From contig JACKDN010000003.1 in NCBI GenBank assembly GCA_020633465.1, forward strand, positions 248,001-312,000: 64,000 nt of DNA. The letters are read 5' to 3'. Below, one piece after another: positions 26,265 through 34,438 of this stretch (the first letter of the stretch is position 1; the number at the start of each line of letters is the position of its first letter). A program made the translations under genes and the position numbers. The notes beneath the pieces were generated by a model, which saw only the letters and a list, made by a program, of their open reading frames with translations, searched no databases and was not told the DNA's origin. This DNA comes from Myxococcales bacterium (GTDB lineage: Bacteria; Myxococcota_A; Bradymonadia; UBA7976; UBA1532).

Positions 26265-27004
26265 GCGGGGACCTGGGCGGTGGCGAAGCGGGTGCGGGCG
26301 GCGGCGAGATCCGCCGGCGTGTCGATCGAGCGCGGCGCCCTGGGGACGTCGCGCACGTCGATGCGCCAGCCGGCCTCGAGCCAGGCGAGCTGTTCGAGAT
26401 CCTCGGCGGCGGCCAGGCGCCCGCGGGGCAGGCGGGCCACGGCCAGCAGGGCGTCGCGGCGGAATCCGTAGACGCCGACGTGCTGTTCGCCGGGGATGGG
26501 GTGGCGCGAGAAGTACAGGGCGCCGCCGGCCGCGTCGCGCACCACCTTCACCGTCGCGGCGTCGTCCCGCAGCTCGGCGGGCAGCGGCGCGGCGAGGGTG
26601 GCGATGGCGGCGCCGGCGCGCAGGGCCGCGACGACGGCCGCCAGATCGGCGGGCTCGACGAAGGGCTCGTCGCCCTGAACGTTGAGCACGAAGGCGGCGT
26701 CGAGGCGCGCGGCCGCGTGGGCTACGCGCTCGGTGCCCGAGGCGCAGGGCGCGTCGACGCGCAGGGCGCGGCCCCCGCGGCGGGTGACGGCGTCGGCGAC
26801 CGCGGCGTCGTCGGTGGCCACGAAGACGGCGTCGATCGCGGCGCAGGCGCGGACGCGCTCGTAGACGCGCCAGACGAGGGGCGCGCCGCCGAGATCGAGC
26901 AGGGGCTTTCGCGGCAGGCGTCGGCTGCCGGCGCGGGCGGGGATCACGGCGACCACCTCGGCGGGCGTCGTCGGCGTACCTGCCCCACCTGTCGTCGACG
27001 TCAC
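26261..27004 (-). CDS. kdsB: 3-deoxy-manno-octulosonate cytidylyltransferase (KdsB)
   Basis: KdsB activates Kdo with CTP to CMP-Kdo. The 247-residue product has IPARAGSRRLPRKPLLDL, NVQGDEPFVEP, HVGVYGFRRDAL and SIDTPADL, all family motifs. The GTG at 27004 was chosen because GGAG lies 6 bases upstream and a strong promoter lies just beyond. A short N-terminal extension of about 15 residues rich in Thr precedes the conserved start. It is the first gene of the 13.6-kb minus-strand array. Confidence 0.94.
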
Positions 27005-27032
27005 CGCGTGCTCCGGGCCGAGGACGGCGCGG

Positions 27033-27061
27033 AGCGTATGTCGCGCCCCCGGCAGTGTCAA
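27033..27061 (-). promoter_or_regulatory. Predicted promoter of the kdsB-to-EI array
   Basis: On the minus strand a perfect TTGACA (27061-27056) and TACGCT (27038-27033) are separated by 17 bases. The kdsB start lies 29 bases downstream. It is the best sigma-70-type match in the window. Confidence 0.65.
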
Positions 27062-27104
27062 TCGGCGGTCCGGTACGGTTGGATCGCCGAGGGGCACCGG
27101 CCGT

Positions 27105-27133
27105 TTGCATTGGGGTCGGGCCGGTGCTAGCAG
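27105..27133 (+). promoter_or_regulatory. Predicted promoter of the TPR/LytR_C-like gene
   Basis: TTGCAT (27105-27110), 17 bases, then TAGCAG (27128-27133) preceded by TGC. It is divergent from the kdsB promoter, with 43 bases between the two -35 boxes. Confidence 0.45.
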
Positions 27134-27157
27134 GTCGAAGGTGAGCAGGAGGTGGCC

Positions 27158-28420
27158 GTGAGGCGCGTTTCGTATTGGGCGGCCCTTTGGGGCGCGCTGC
27201 TTTGGGCCGGTGCGGCCCACGCCGACCGCTGGGCGCAGCGCAAGGGCGACTGCGAGCAGGTCTTCCGCGGCTGGCGCACGCAGTCGATCGACACGCTGCG
27301 CGACTGCACCATGAAGTGGGAGCAGTTCCGCCAGGTGTCCGAGGTGGACGCCGACATGAAGTCGATCGTCCACGAGGCCTTCGACCGGCTGTACCGCGAG
27401 GGCGACAAGCGCGACGCGGCGATGGCCCTGTCGGCGCTGAAGCGGCTGGGGCTGCGGCCCAACTCGCTGCGGCCCGAGACGGGGGCGGTGCCCACGGTGG
27501 CGCCCCCGCCGCCCGAGCGGGTGGTGCGGCCCGCGCCGCCACCGCGCAAGCGCGGCGTCGCCTTCGAGCCCGAGGCGGCGCCCCCACCCGAGGCCGCCGA
27601 CGCGCCGCCCGCCATGGCCGATCCGCGCCGCGCCCGGTCGGCCTACAGCGCCGGCAAGGCGCTGGTCGCGCAGGATCCCGCGGCCGCCCTGAGCGAGTTC
27701 CTCATCGCCGCCGACGCCGATCCCACCTACGCGCCGCCGCTGTACATGGCCGCCCGCTGCTACGTCGCGCTGGGCAAGGCCGATCTGGCCGTGGACGCCC
27801 TGGCGCGGATGAAGGCGATCGACAGCCAGACCGCGCGCAGCCTGGCGCGCCACGCGGCGACCGATCCGTCCTTCGCGCGCCTGCGCGGGGCGGGGGCGTT
27901 CAAGGACGTCACCGGCTCGGCCTCGATCCAGATCCTCAACGGCGCGGGCGACGAGGGGCTCGACGTCGTCACGAGCTACAAGTCGACCCTCGAGAGCAAC
28001 GGGCTGCCCGTGGCCAACCTGGCCAACGACCGCAACCCGCGCGAGAACACCTACGTCTACACGAAGCCCGGCTTCGAGCGGCAGGGCGAGAGCGTGCGGC
28101 GGCTGCTGAAGCTGGGCCTTGTGCACGAGCGGCCCATCGACTGGCCCAGCCCCTACGACCTGATCATCGTGTACGGCAAGCCCGAGAAGACGGCCTGGGT
28201 GGACGACGAGGCCGAGAAGGCGGGCAAGGCGGCGGCCGAGAAGAAGAAGAAGGAGGCGGCCGCCAAGAAGAAGAAGGAAGACGAGGCCGCCGCCAAGAAG
28301 GCCGAGATGCGCCGCAAGCTGCAGATGCTGAAGATGCTCGAGCAGATGGAGGCCGACGACGCCGCGCAGAAGGCCGATCCCACCGGCGGCGATCCGGTCG
28401 AGGCCATCCCCCCGCCCTGA
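27158..28420 (+). CDS. Exported TPR-type protein with LytR_C-like domain and Lys-rich tail
   Basis: The function is not known. The 420-residue product (GTG at 27158, with GGAGG 5 bases upstream) has a signal peptide ending near AHA. A helical part (25-95), a Pro-rich linker (about 105-150), tetratricopeptide-like helices (about 155-235) and a LytR_C-like domain (about 245-340; SIQILNGAGDEGLDV, YDLIIVYGK) follow. A charged Ala/Lys/Glu segment of about 60 residues comes next and can form a long helix. LytR_C domains are found in cell-wall-associated proteins. It is convergent with the pseudouridine synthase gene, 9 bases apart, with no terminator visible. Confidence 0.7.
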   Translation: MRRVSYWAALWGALLWAGAAHADRWAQRKGDCEQVFRGWRTQSIDTLRDCTMKWEQFRQVSEVDADMKSIVHEAFDRLYREGDKRDAAMALSALKRLGLRPNSLRPETGAVPTVAPPPPERVVRPAPPPRKRGVAFEPEAAPPPEAADAPPAMADPRRARSAYSAGKALVAQDPAAALSEFLIAADADPTYAPPLYMAARCYVALGKADLAVDALARMKAIDSQTARSLARHAATDPSFARLRGAGAFKDVTGSASIQILNGAGDEGLDVVTSYKSTLESNGLPVANLANDRNPRENTYVYTKPGFERQGESVRRLLKLGLVHERPIDWPSPYDLIIVYGKPEKTAWVDDEAEKAGKAAAEKKKKEAAAKKKKEDEAAAKKAEMRRKLQMLKMLEQMEADDAAQKADPTGGDPVEAIPPP

Positions 28421-28429
28421 CGGCCCGGC

Positions 28430-29377
28430 TCAGTCGAGCAGGGCGTCCAGCTCATCGGGCCACGGCGCCTCGAAGCGCCGCCGCTCGCCCCGCCAGTCGA
28501 TCTCGAGCGCCGCCGCGTGCAGCGCGTGCCGCGGGTGGCCCAGCGTCGCGATCTGGTCGTCGTCCAGCGGGCCCTCGAGGGACGCGAGGAACAGCGCCTC
28601 GTCCGGGCCGTACAGCTTGTCACCGACGATGGGGTGGCCCGCCATCGCCAGGTGCACCCGGATCTGATGCTGGCGGCCGGTGCGCGGGCGGGCCTCGACC
28701 AGCGCGCGCCGGCGGCCGGGGCGCAGCACGCGGAAGGCGGTCTCGGCGGGCAGCTCGCCGGGCCCCATCTTCAGCCGCACGGCGCTCGACGCGTCGAACC
28801 CCAGGGGCGTCGCGTCGGTCCACGCGGCGCGCGTCGGCCGCCCCTCGACCACCGCCCAGTAGGTCTTGTGCACCGCGTCCTCGGCGAAGGCGGCCTTCAG
28901 CTGGCGGTCGGCCAGGGCGTGCCGCGCGCAGAGCAGCACCCCCGACGTCTCGACGTCCAGGCGGTGCGCCGGTCGCGGCACCGGCTGGCCCTCCGGGGTG
29001 ACGATCTGCAGCCAGTGCGTGACGGTGGTGACGAAGCGCGTCGCCGTCGGGTGCACCGCCAGCCCGGCCGGCTTGTCCAGCACCAGCAGATCGGCGTCGT
29101 CGGCGATGACCGTCGGCGCCGCCGCCGAGGCGCCGGCGTCGGGCACCGGGCGCCGCACCCACAGCCGCTGGCCGCTGCGCACCGCCGAGGACTTCTTCAG
29201 GGGGCGCTGAGGCTCGTCGAGATCGACGACCGTGAGGCGCGCGGCCCGCGCTCGGGAAAGGCGACGCACGCGCAGGGCGACGAAGCGATCCAGGCGCATC
29301 CCGTCGGCGCCGGGGTCGACCTGCAGGCGCCAGCCCGCCTCGGGCAGCTCGTCGGTGGGGGGCGGATCCTCGGTCAT
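28430..29377 (-). CDS. RluA/RluD-family pseudouridine synthase
   Basis: This enzyme isomerises specific uridines in rRNA or tRNA. The 315-residue product has an S4-like N-terminal region (about 25-80) and the catalytic motif PAHRLDVETSGVLL, whose Asp is the nucleophile. It also has VHKTYWAVVEG, the RTGRQHQIRVHLAMAGHPIVGD segment and the closing LHA motif. The substrate site cannot be told from the sequence. It follows the two lipoprotein genes in the same direction with a 19-base gap. Confidence 0.92.
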   Translation of the reverse strand: MTEDPPPTDELPEAGWRLQVDPGADGMRLDRFVALRVRRLSRARAARLTVVDLDEPQRPLKKSSAVRSGQRLWVRRPVPDAGASAAAPTVIADDADLLVLDKPAGLAVHPTATRFVTTVTHWLQIVTPEGQPVPRPAHRLDVETSGVLLCARHALADRQLKAAFAEDAVHKTYWAVVEGRPTRAAWTDATPLGFDASSAVRLKMGPGELPAETAFRVLRPGRRRALVEARPRTGRQHQIRVHLAMAGHPIVGDKLYGPDEALFLASLEGPLDDDQIATLGHPRHALHAAALEIDWRGERRRFEAPWPDELDALLD

Positions 29378-29396
29378 CGCCGGCCCCGAGGCCAGC

Positions 29397-30245
29397 TCAC
29401 TCGACGTCGACCTCGACCTCGAGGCGGGCCCCGGTCACCTTGCCCGGCGGCGTCGCGATGACGCCGTACACCCGGCCGACCGAGCCCTTGGTGATGCGCA
29501 CCTGCCCGATGGGGGCGCCGTCGCGGTAGAGCGTGCCCGACCGCTTGGCCAGCTTCTTCCCCTTGGGCAGCAGGATGTGCAGCGTCACCGACTGCCCGTC
29601 GGCCGCGGGCAGCGCCCGCACGACCGTCGCGCGCACGCTGGTGGCGGCGGGCTCGACCGGGGGCGGCGGGGGCGGCGGCTTCACCGGCGGCGGCCGCTTG
29701 GACGGGCGGCGCGCGCGCGGCTTGGCGCGCTTGGGCGGCGGGGGCGGCGCCTCGGGCACCTCGACGACCGGCCCGGTGTAGGGCTTGGGCGGGGGCGGCG
29801 CCGGCTTGGGCGACAGCGTGGCGCCCACGCTGTAGACCGACGTGCCGTCCTTCGCGAACACCCGCACGAAGAACTTGTTGGGGATCTTCTCGACCTCGGT
29901 GGCGAACACGTAGGTCGTCTGGTTGGCCAGCACCAGCGAGCGGTCGAGGCGGTTGCCGAACTCGTCGAAGAACCCCACCTCGCCGCCGAGCAGGCGGTCC
30001 GGCGTGTCGACGTTCACGACCAGGCGCAGGCGCCCCTGCTCGACGATGTCGACGTACTTCCAGTCGGTGTTGTCGCCCTCGGGGCCGTCGAGGCGGTCGG
30101 TGATGGTGCGGTCGACGTAGACGGCCAACGCCTGATCGCGCACCTCGTCGCCCTCTTGGGCGCTGTCGATCGAGGGGCCGACCGAGCCGCAGGCGGCCAG
30201 GTGCAGCGCGGCCGCGAGCAGCGGCAGGCGGCGGGCGACGCTCAC
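29397..30245 (-). CDS. Lipoprotein with Pro-rich linker, paralogue of the upstream gene
   Basis: No known family is recognised. The 282-residue product begins with a signal peptide and lipobox LAAC (Cys19). Residues about 40-150 form a beta-rich domain that includes DNTDWKYVDI; a Pro/Lys/Arg-rich stretch (about 150-200) and a second small beta domain follow. The same order, DNTDFKFV domain then Pro/Arg linker then small beta domain, is seen in the gene directly upstream, so the two arose by duplication. The GTG start overlaps the upstream stop by 4 bases. They lie divergent from the injection-system cluster. Confidence 0.75.
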   Translation of the reverse strand: MSVARRLPLLAAALHLAACGSVGPSIDSAQEGDEVRDQALAVYVDRTITDRLDGPEGDNTDWKYVDIVEQGRLRLVVNVDTPDRLLGGEVGFFDEFGNRLDRSLVLANQTTYVFATEVEKIPNKFFVRVFAKDGTSVYSVGATLSPKPAPPPPKPYTGPVVEVPEAPPPPPKRAKPRARRPSKRPPPVKPPPPPPPVEPAATSVRATVVRALPAADGQSVTLHILLPKGKKLAKRSGTLYRDGAPIGQVRITKGSVGRVYGVIATPPGKVTGARLEVEVDVE

Positions 30246-31087
30246 GGCACCACCACCACGCGGCGCTTGGTGCCGATCTGGCCCACGCTCAGCCGGGTGA
30301 CCGCCTGCGCCCGCTTGCTGGACGCCTGGGTGATGTTGAAGTCGCTGCCCTGCAGCTTCTTCCCGTTGTCGTCGAGCACGTAGCCCCCCATGCCCTTGGC
30401 GATGCCGTGCGACTCGCCGCGGTTGAGGTGGATCGTCGCGCCGCCGCCCCGGGCCGGCAGCAGCCGCACGATGGTCGCCGCGATGCCCGCCGGCGCGGTG
30501 GCGCGCGGCCGTCGTGGCTGGGGCGAGGGACGCTTGCCCGCCGGGCGGCGGCCGCGGGCGCGCGGTCGGGGCTCGATGGGCACCGCCTCGGGGATGGGCG
30601 CGGCCAGCAGATCCTCGCCGAGGCCCACCGCCTCGGGCCGCACGTCGTCCTCGGGGTTGTGGTCGAAGCGCTGGAAGATGGCCTCGATGGTGTAGACGCT
30701 GGCGCCCTTGTCCGAGCGCAGCTCGATGAAGTGGGTGCCCGGCTCGACCCGCAGCTCGATGACGTCCTTCTCGAGCTCGGGCGAGTGCGCGCGCGACGCG
30801 AGCAGCACGCCGAAGCGGTCGCGCACGTTCACCGTCGACTGCACCCGCTTGTTGTCCCAGTACACCGTCAGCGTCAGGAAGCCCTTGTCGGCCACCTTCA
30901 CGAACTTGAAGTCGGTGTTGTCGCCGGCCTCGGCGTCGACGTAGTCGTCGGTCAGCTTGTCGGGGAACAGCTGGAGGGCGCCGCCGCGCTCGAAGTCGGG
31001 GCCCGATCGCGAGTCCGGCTTGATCTCGACGTCGCCGCAGCCGGCGGCGGCGAGGGCCAGCGCGAACAGGGGGAGAGCAGCTCGCAT
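30242..31087 (-). CDS. Lipoprotein with beta-rich domain, paralogue of the downstream gene
   Basis: No known family is recognised. The 281-residue product has a signal peptide with lipobox AAAGC (Cys17), a beta-rich domain (about 45-140, with DNTDFKFVKV and a Ser-Asp-Lys-Gly-containing end), an Arg/Pro-rich linker and a C-terminal beta domain (about 205-281). The protein is probably anchored in a membrane facing the periplasm. It shares domain order with its neighbour at 29397-30245, consistent with partners in one complex. The ATG lies very close to the predicted promoter. Confidence 0.75.
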   Translation of the reverse strand: MRAALPLFALALAAAGCGDVEIKPDSRSGPDFERGGALQLFPDKLTDDYVDAEAGDNTDFKFVKVADKGFLTLTVYWDNKRVQSTVNVRDRFGVLLASRAHSPELEKDVIELRVEPGTHFIELRSDKGASVYTIEAIFQRFDHNPEDDVRPEAVGLGEDLLAAPIPEAVPIEPRPRARGRRPAGKRPSPQPRRPRATAPAGIAATIVRLLPARGGGATIHLNRGESHGIAKGMGGYVLDDNGKKLQGSDFNITQASSKRAQAVTRLSVGQIGTKRRVVVVP

Positions 31088-31096
31088 GCCGTCAGA

Positions 31097-31126
31097 GGGC
31101 TAGCACCGGGTCGAACGGAGTGTCAA
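31097..31126 (-). promoter_or_regulatory. Predicted promoter of the two-lipoprotein unit
   Basis: On the minus strand TTGACA (31126-31121), 18 bases, then TAGCCC (31102-31097) preceded by TGC. The ATG at 31087 is only about 3-4 bases beyond the expected start of transcription and no Shine-Dalgarno is seen, so the mRNA may be leaderless. Confidence 0.45.
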
Positions 31127-31206
31127 GCGCGCGACGCGCACGGTTGCCGGCCCGCGCCGCCGGTGGCATCCTGCCGGTCGTTTCACGCGCGCACGGGGCG
31201 CTGTCC

Positions 31207-31797
31207 TTGGCCCAGCACCGCATCTTCCGGCAGACCTCCGAGTCCCTGGCCACCGCCCTCGAGGACGGGGTGAAGGCCATCCTCGGGCGATCGCTGCAGG
31301 TGGTCACCGGGCCGCCCCTGCGCGAGAAGTTCACCCGCATGCCGGCGCTGGGCGTCTACCTGTACCGGGTGAACGTGCGGCCGCGGCGGCGCGAGGATCT
31401 GCCCACGCTGGTCTGCCAGATCGACGAGAGCGGGGTGGTGCGCGAGTTCTATCAGGATCCGCCGCTGCGCATCGGGCTCGACTACCTGGTCAGCGCGTGG
31501 GCCGACGAGGACGCCGAGCAGCAGGAGCTGTTGGGCGCCGCGATGCGGGCCATGCTGGCGATGCCCGTGCTCGAGGGCGAGGCGCTCGAGGGCGACGCCT
31601 TCGACCCCGAGACGCGCATCCCCGTGCGCCCGATCGAGGATCTGTCGGTCGAGTTCCTGATGTCGCTGTGGCGGGGCTTCGGCGAGCACCTGCGGCCCGC
31701 CGTGGGCTACTCGTGCCTGCTGCGGCTCGAGTCGGCGGGGCGCTCGGAGGATCTGCGCCGCGTCGAGGGCCGGCGGGTGGCGGTGGACGTTTTCTGA
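31207..31797 (+). CDS. DUF4255 (Pvc16 N-terminal) cap-type protein of a contractile injection system
   Basis: Proteins with this domain form or attach the terminal cap of the sheath-tube in eCIS particles. From the TTG at 31207 the product is 196 residues. It shows the domain pattern: LATALEDGVKAIL, PALGVYLYRVNVRPRRRED, then DYLVSAWADEDAEQQELLGAAMRAML and a C-terminal beta region. The start is uncertain: the frame is open to 31120, but that region overlaps the divergent lipoprotein promoter and has no Shine-Dalgarno. It is the first gene of the cluster that runs to at least 49 kb. Confidence 0.83.
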   Translation: MAQHRIFRQTSESLATALEDGVKAILGRSLQVVTGPPLREKFTRMPALGVYLYRVNVRPRRREDLPTLVCQIDESGVVREFYQDPPLRIGLDYLVSAWADEDAEQQELLGAAMRAMLAMPVLEGEALEGDAFDPETRIPVRPIEDLSVEFLMSLWRGFGEHLRPAVGYSCLLRLESAGRSEDLRRVEGRRVAVDVF

Positions 31798-31904
31798 GGC
31801 TCGCCAGGGGCGATCCTCCGGACTTGCGCGCGGGCTGATGCCGTGCGACACAGACGATTCGGCGGCGGGAAGCCGAAGCGCGTAGAGGAATTGAGGAGGA
31901 TTCC

Positions 31905-33041
<1,137 letters not shown>

Positions 33042-33127
33042 GTCCGCCACGGGCGGGTGGTGTCCGAATTGGAATGATGCAGCGCGGGCCGCCGTTAGGG
33101 GTCGGACCCGCTTGACGGAGTAAAGTC

Positions 33128-33577
33128 ATGGCGACCGACAACAGGCGACAGCACGACTACATCGGTCAGTTCAACTTCCGCGTCGAAATCGACGGGGTGA
33201 CGACCGCCGCGTTCAAGAACGTCGAGGGCCTCGACAGCGAGACCGAGGTCATCGAGTACCAGGACGGCGACGACCTGTTCCTGCGCAAGCGGCCCGGCCG
33301 CACCAAGTACAGCAACATCGTCCTCAAGCGCGGCTACGTCTCGACGGACGAGCTGTGGCAGTGGCGCAAGCGGGTCATGGAGGGCAAGGTCGAGCGCAAG
33401 AGCGGCTCGATCGTGCTCAACAACGACAAGGGCGACGAGGTCATGCGCTACAACTTCTTCGAGGCGTGGCCCTGCAAGTGGAAGGGCTTCAGCCTCGACG
33501 GCAAGGGCACCGACGTCGCGGTCGAGGAGCTCGAGTTCGTCGTCGAGCGCTGGGAGCGGGTGCAGGCGGGCGGCTGA
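33128..33577 (+). CDS. Tail tube protein 1 (gp19/Hcp-like)
   Basis: Tube subunits stack into the inner needle that is driven out on contraction. The 149-residue product has the T4-gp19-like fold markers: FNFRVEIDGV near the start, a GLDSETEVIEYQDG strand and loop, RPGRTKYSNIVLKRG, and a final VEELEFVVERWERV strand. The length is normal. It lies 86 bases after the sheath gene and may have its own promoter within it. Confidence 0.95.
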   Translation: MATDNRRQHDYIGQFNFRVEIDGVTTAAFKNVEGLDSETEVIEYQDGDDLFLRKRPGRTKYSNIVLKRGYVSTDELWQWRKRVMEGKVERKSGSIVLNNDKGDEVMRYNFFEAWPCKWKGFSLDGKGTDVAVEELEFVVERWERVQAGG

Positions 33578-33716
33578 GTTCGTTCGCGGGCACCCTTCGG
33601 GGGGCGCCGGGCGGTCCGCCGCCCAAAAAAAGTGCACCCCCGAACCCCTCGCCCGATGACCGGCTGATTCGTCAAGAGGTCGTGGGCCCGGCGCCGGTCG
33701 CCGCGCGGGTTCCGAA

Positions 33717-33748
33717 GAAGCGCACACCGCCCGTCGGTGCTGCGCTTC
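33717..33748 (+). other. Hairpin in the tube-to-chaperone spacer
   Basis: The 208-base gap 33578-33785 carries an imperfect stem: GAAGCGCA (33717-33724) pairs with TGCGCTTC (33741-33748), extended inside by ACCG/CGGT. No T-run follows. It could stabilise the upstream sheath-tube mRNA or reduce readthrough into the low-copy chaperone genes. No open frame with coding character is seen in this gap. Confidence 0.4.
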
Positions 33749-33785
33749 TCGTGCGCCCGGGGCCCGCGCGTTCGGGAAGGACACG

Positions 33786-34157
33786 ATGGCTTTCCAGACC
33801 GAGTTTCCGTTCACCCTGCCCAAGGGCTTCGTCGACAACGACGGCAACCTGCACCGCGAAGGGGTGATGCGCCTGGCCACGGCCAAGGACGAGATCGCGC
33901 CCTTGCAGGACTACCGGGTGCAGCAGAACCGGGCCTACCTGGTGATCATCCTGCTCTCGCGGGTGATCTCCAAGCTGGGCACGTTGGGCAGCATCAACCC
34001 CAGCGTCATCGAGAAGATGTTCTCGTCCGACCTCGCGTATCTGCAGGAGTTCTACCGGCGGATCAACGAGGAGGGCTCGGCGAAGGTCAAGACGTCGTGC
34101 CCGTCGTGCGGGCACAGCTACGAGCTGGATCTGGGGGTCGACCTGGGGGAATCGTGA
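33786..34157 (+). CDS. Tail-assembly-chaperone-like small protein with zinc-ribbon pair
   Basis: The 123-residue product resembles phage tail assembly proteins (Mu gp41/P2 E type): a short FTLPKGFVDNDGN beta hairpin is followed by helices containing NRAYLVIILLSRVI. Its C-terminal end has one CPSC knuckle, half of a zinc ribbon. In phages such proteins coat the tape measure during tube growth and are not in the final particle. It lies between tube 1 and a very small partner whose GTG start overlaps its stop by 4 bases, an arrangement that recalls lambda G/GT. Confidence 0.72.
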   Translation: MAFQTEFPFTLPKGFVDNDGNLHREGVMRLATAKDEIAPLQDYRVQQNRAYLVIILLSRVISKLGTLGSINPSVIEKMFSSDLAYLQEFYRRINEEGSAKVKTSCPSCGHSYELDLGVDLGES

Positions 34158-34315
34158 GCTACCCCCTGGAGCGCATCTTCCAGGAGGTAGCCTACATCGC
34201 CTACCACTTCCACTGGTCGCTGGACGACATCCTGACCATGGAGCACCGCGAGCGGCAGATGTGGATCAAGGAGATCTCGGCGATCAACAAAGAGATCAAC
34301 GACTCACGCCGCTGA
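34154..34315 (+). CDS. DUF6760-like 53-residue eCIS protein
   Basis: This 53-residue protein starts at a GTG overlapping the previous stop. It is helical, with FQEVAYIAYHFHW, SLDDILTMEHRER and a closing WIKEISAINKEIN segment, a pattern matching small proteins regularly found between tube and sheath genes of eCIS clusters and similar to the T part of phage G/T chaperones. The frame is -1 relative to the preceding gene, so a fusion by -1 frameshifting is conceivable. The function is inferred from place and pattern only. Confidence 0.7.
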   Translation: MSYPLERIFQEVAYIAYHFHWSLDDILTMEHRERQMWIKEISAINKEINDSRR

Positions 34316-34438
34316 CGCACCGGCGGGGCGCGGGATGCGACGCCCCCTTCGGAGGCTCCGGCAGGTGGGTGGCCGCGCGCCGGTCGCGCGCCCCCGCGGG
34401 CCGGGCGCGACCCTGACGTGCCCCGAGGAACGAGTCCC

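Noticed and set aside
31120..31206. N-terminal extension of the DUF4255 gene to the GTG at 31120
   Set aside because: This stretch overlaps the divergent lipoprotein promoter, lacks a ribosome-binding site and does not resemble the family N-terminus.
33630..33654. Intrinsic terminator after the tube gene (stem GGGCGG/CCGCCC next to seven As)
   Set aside because: On the plus strand the hairpin is followed by an A-run, not a T-run; on the minus strand the T-run precedes the hairpin. Neither gives a proper terminator.
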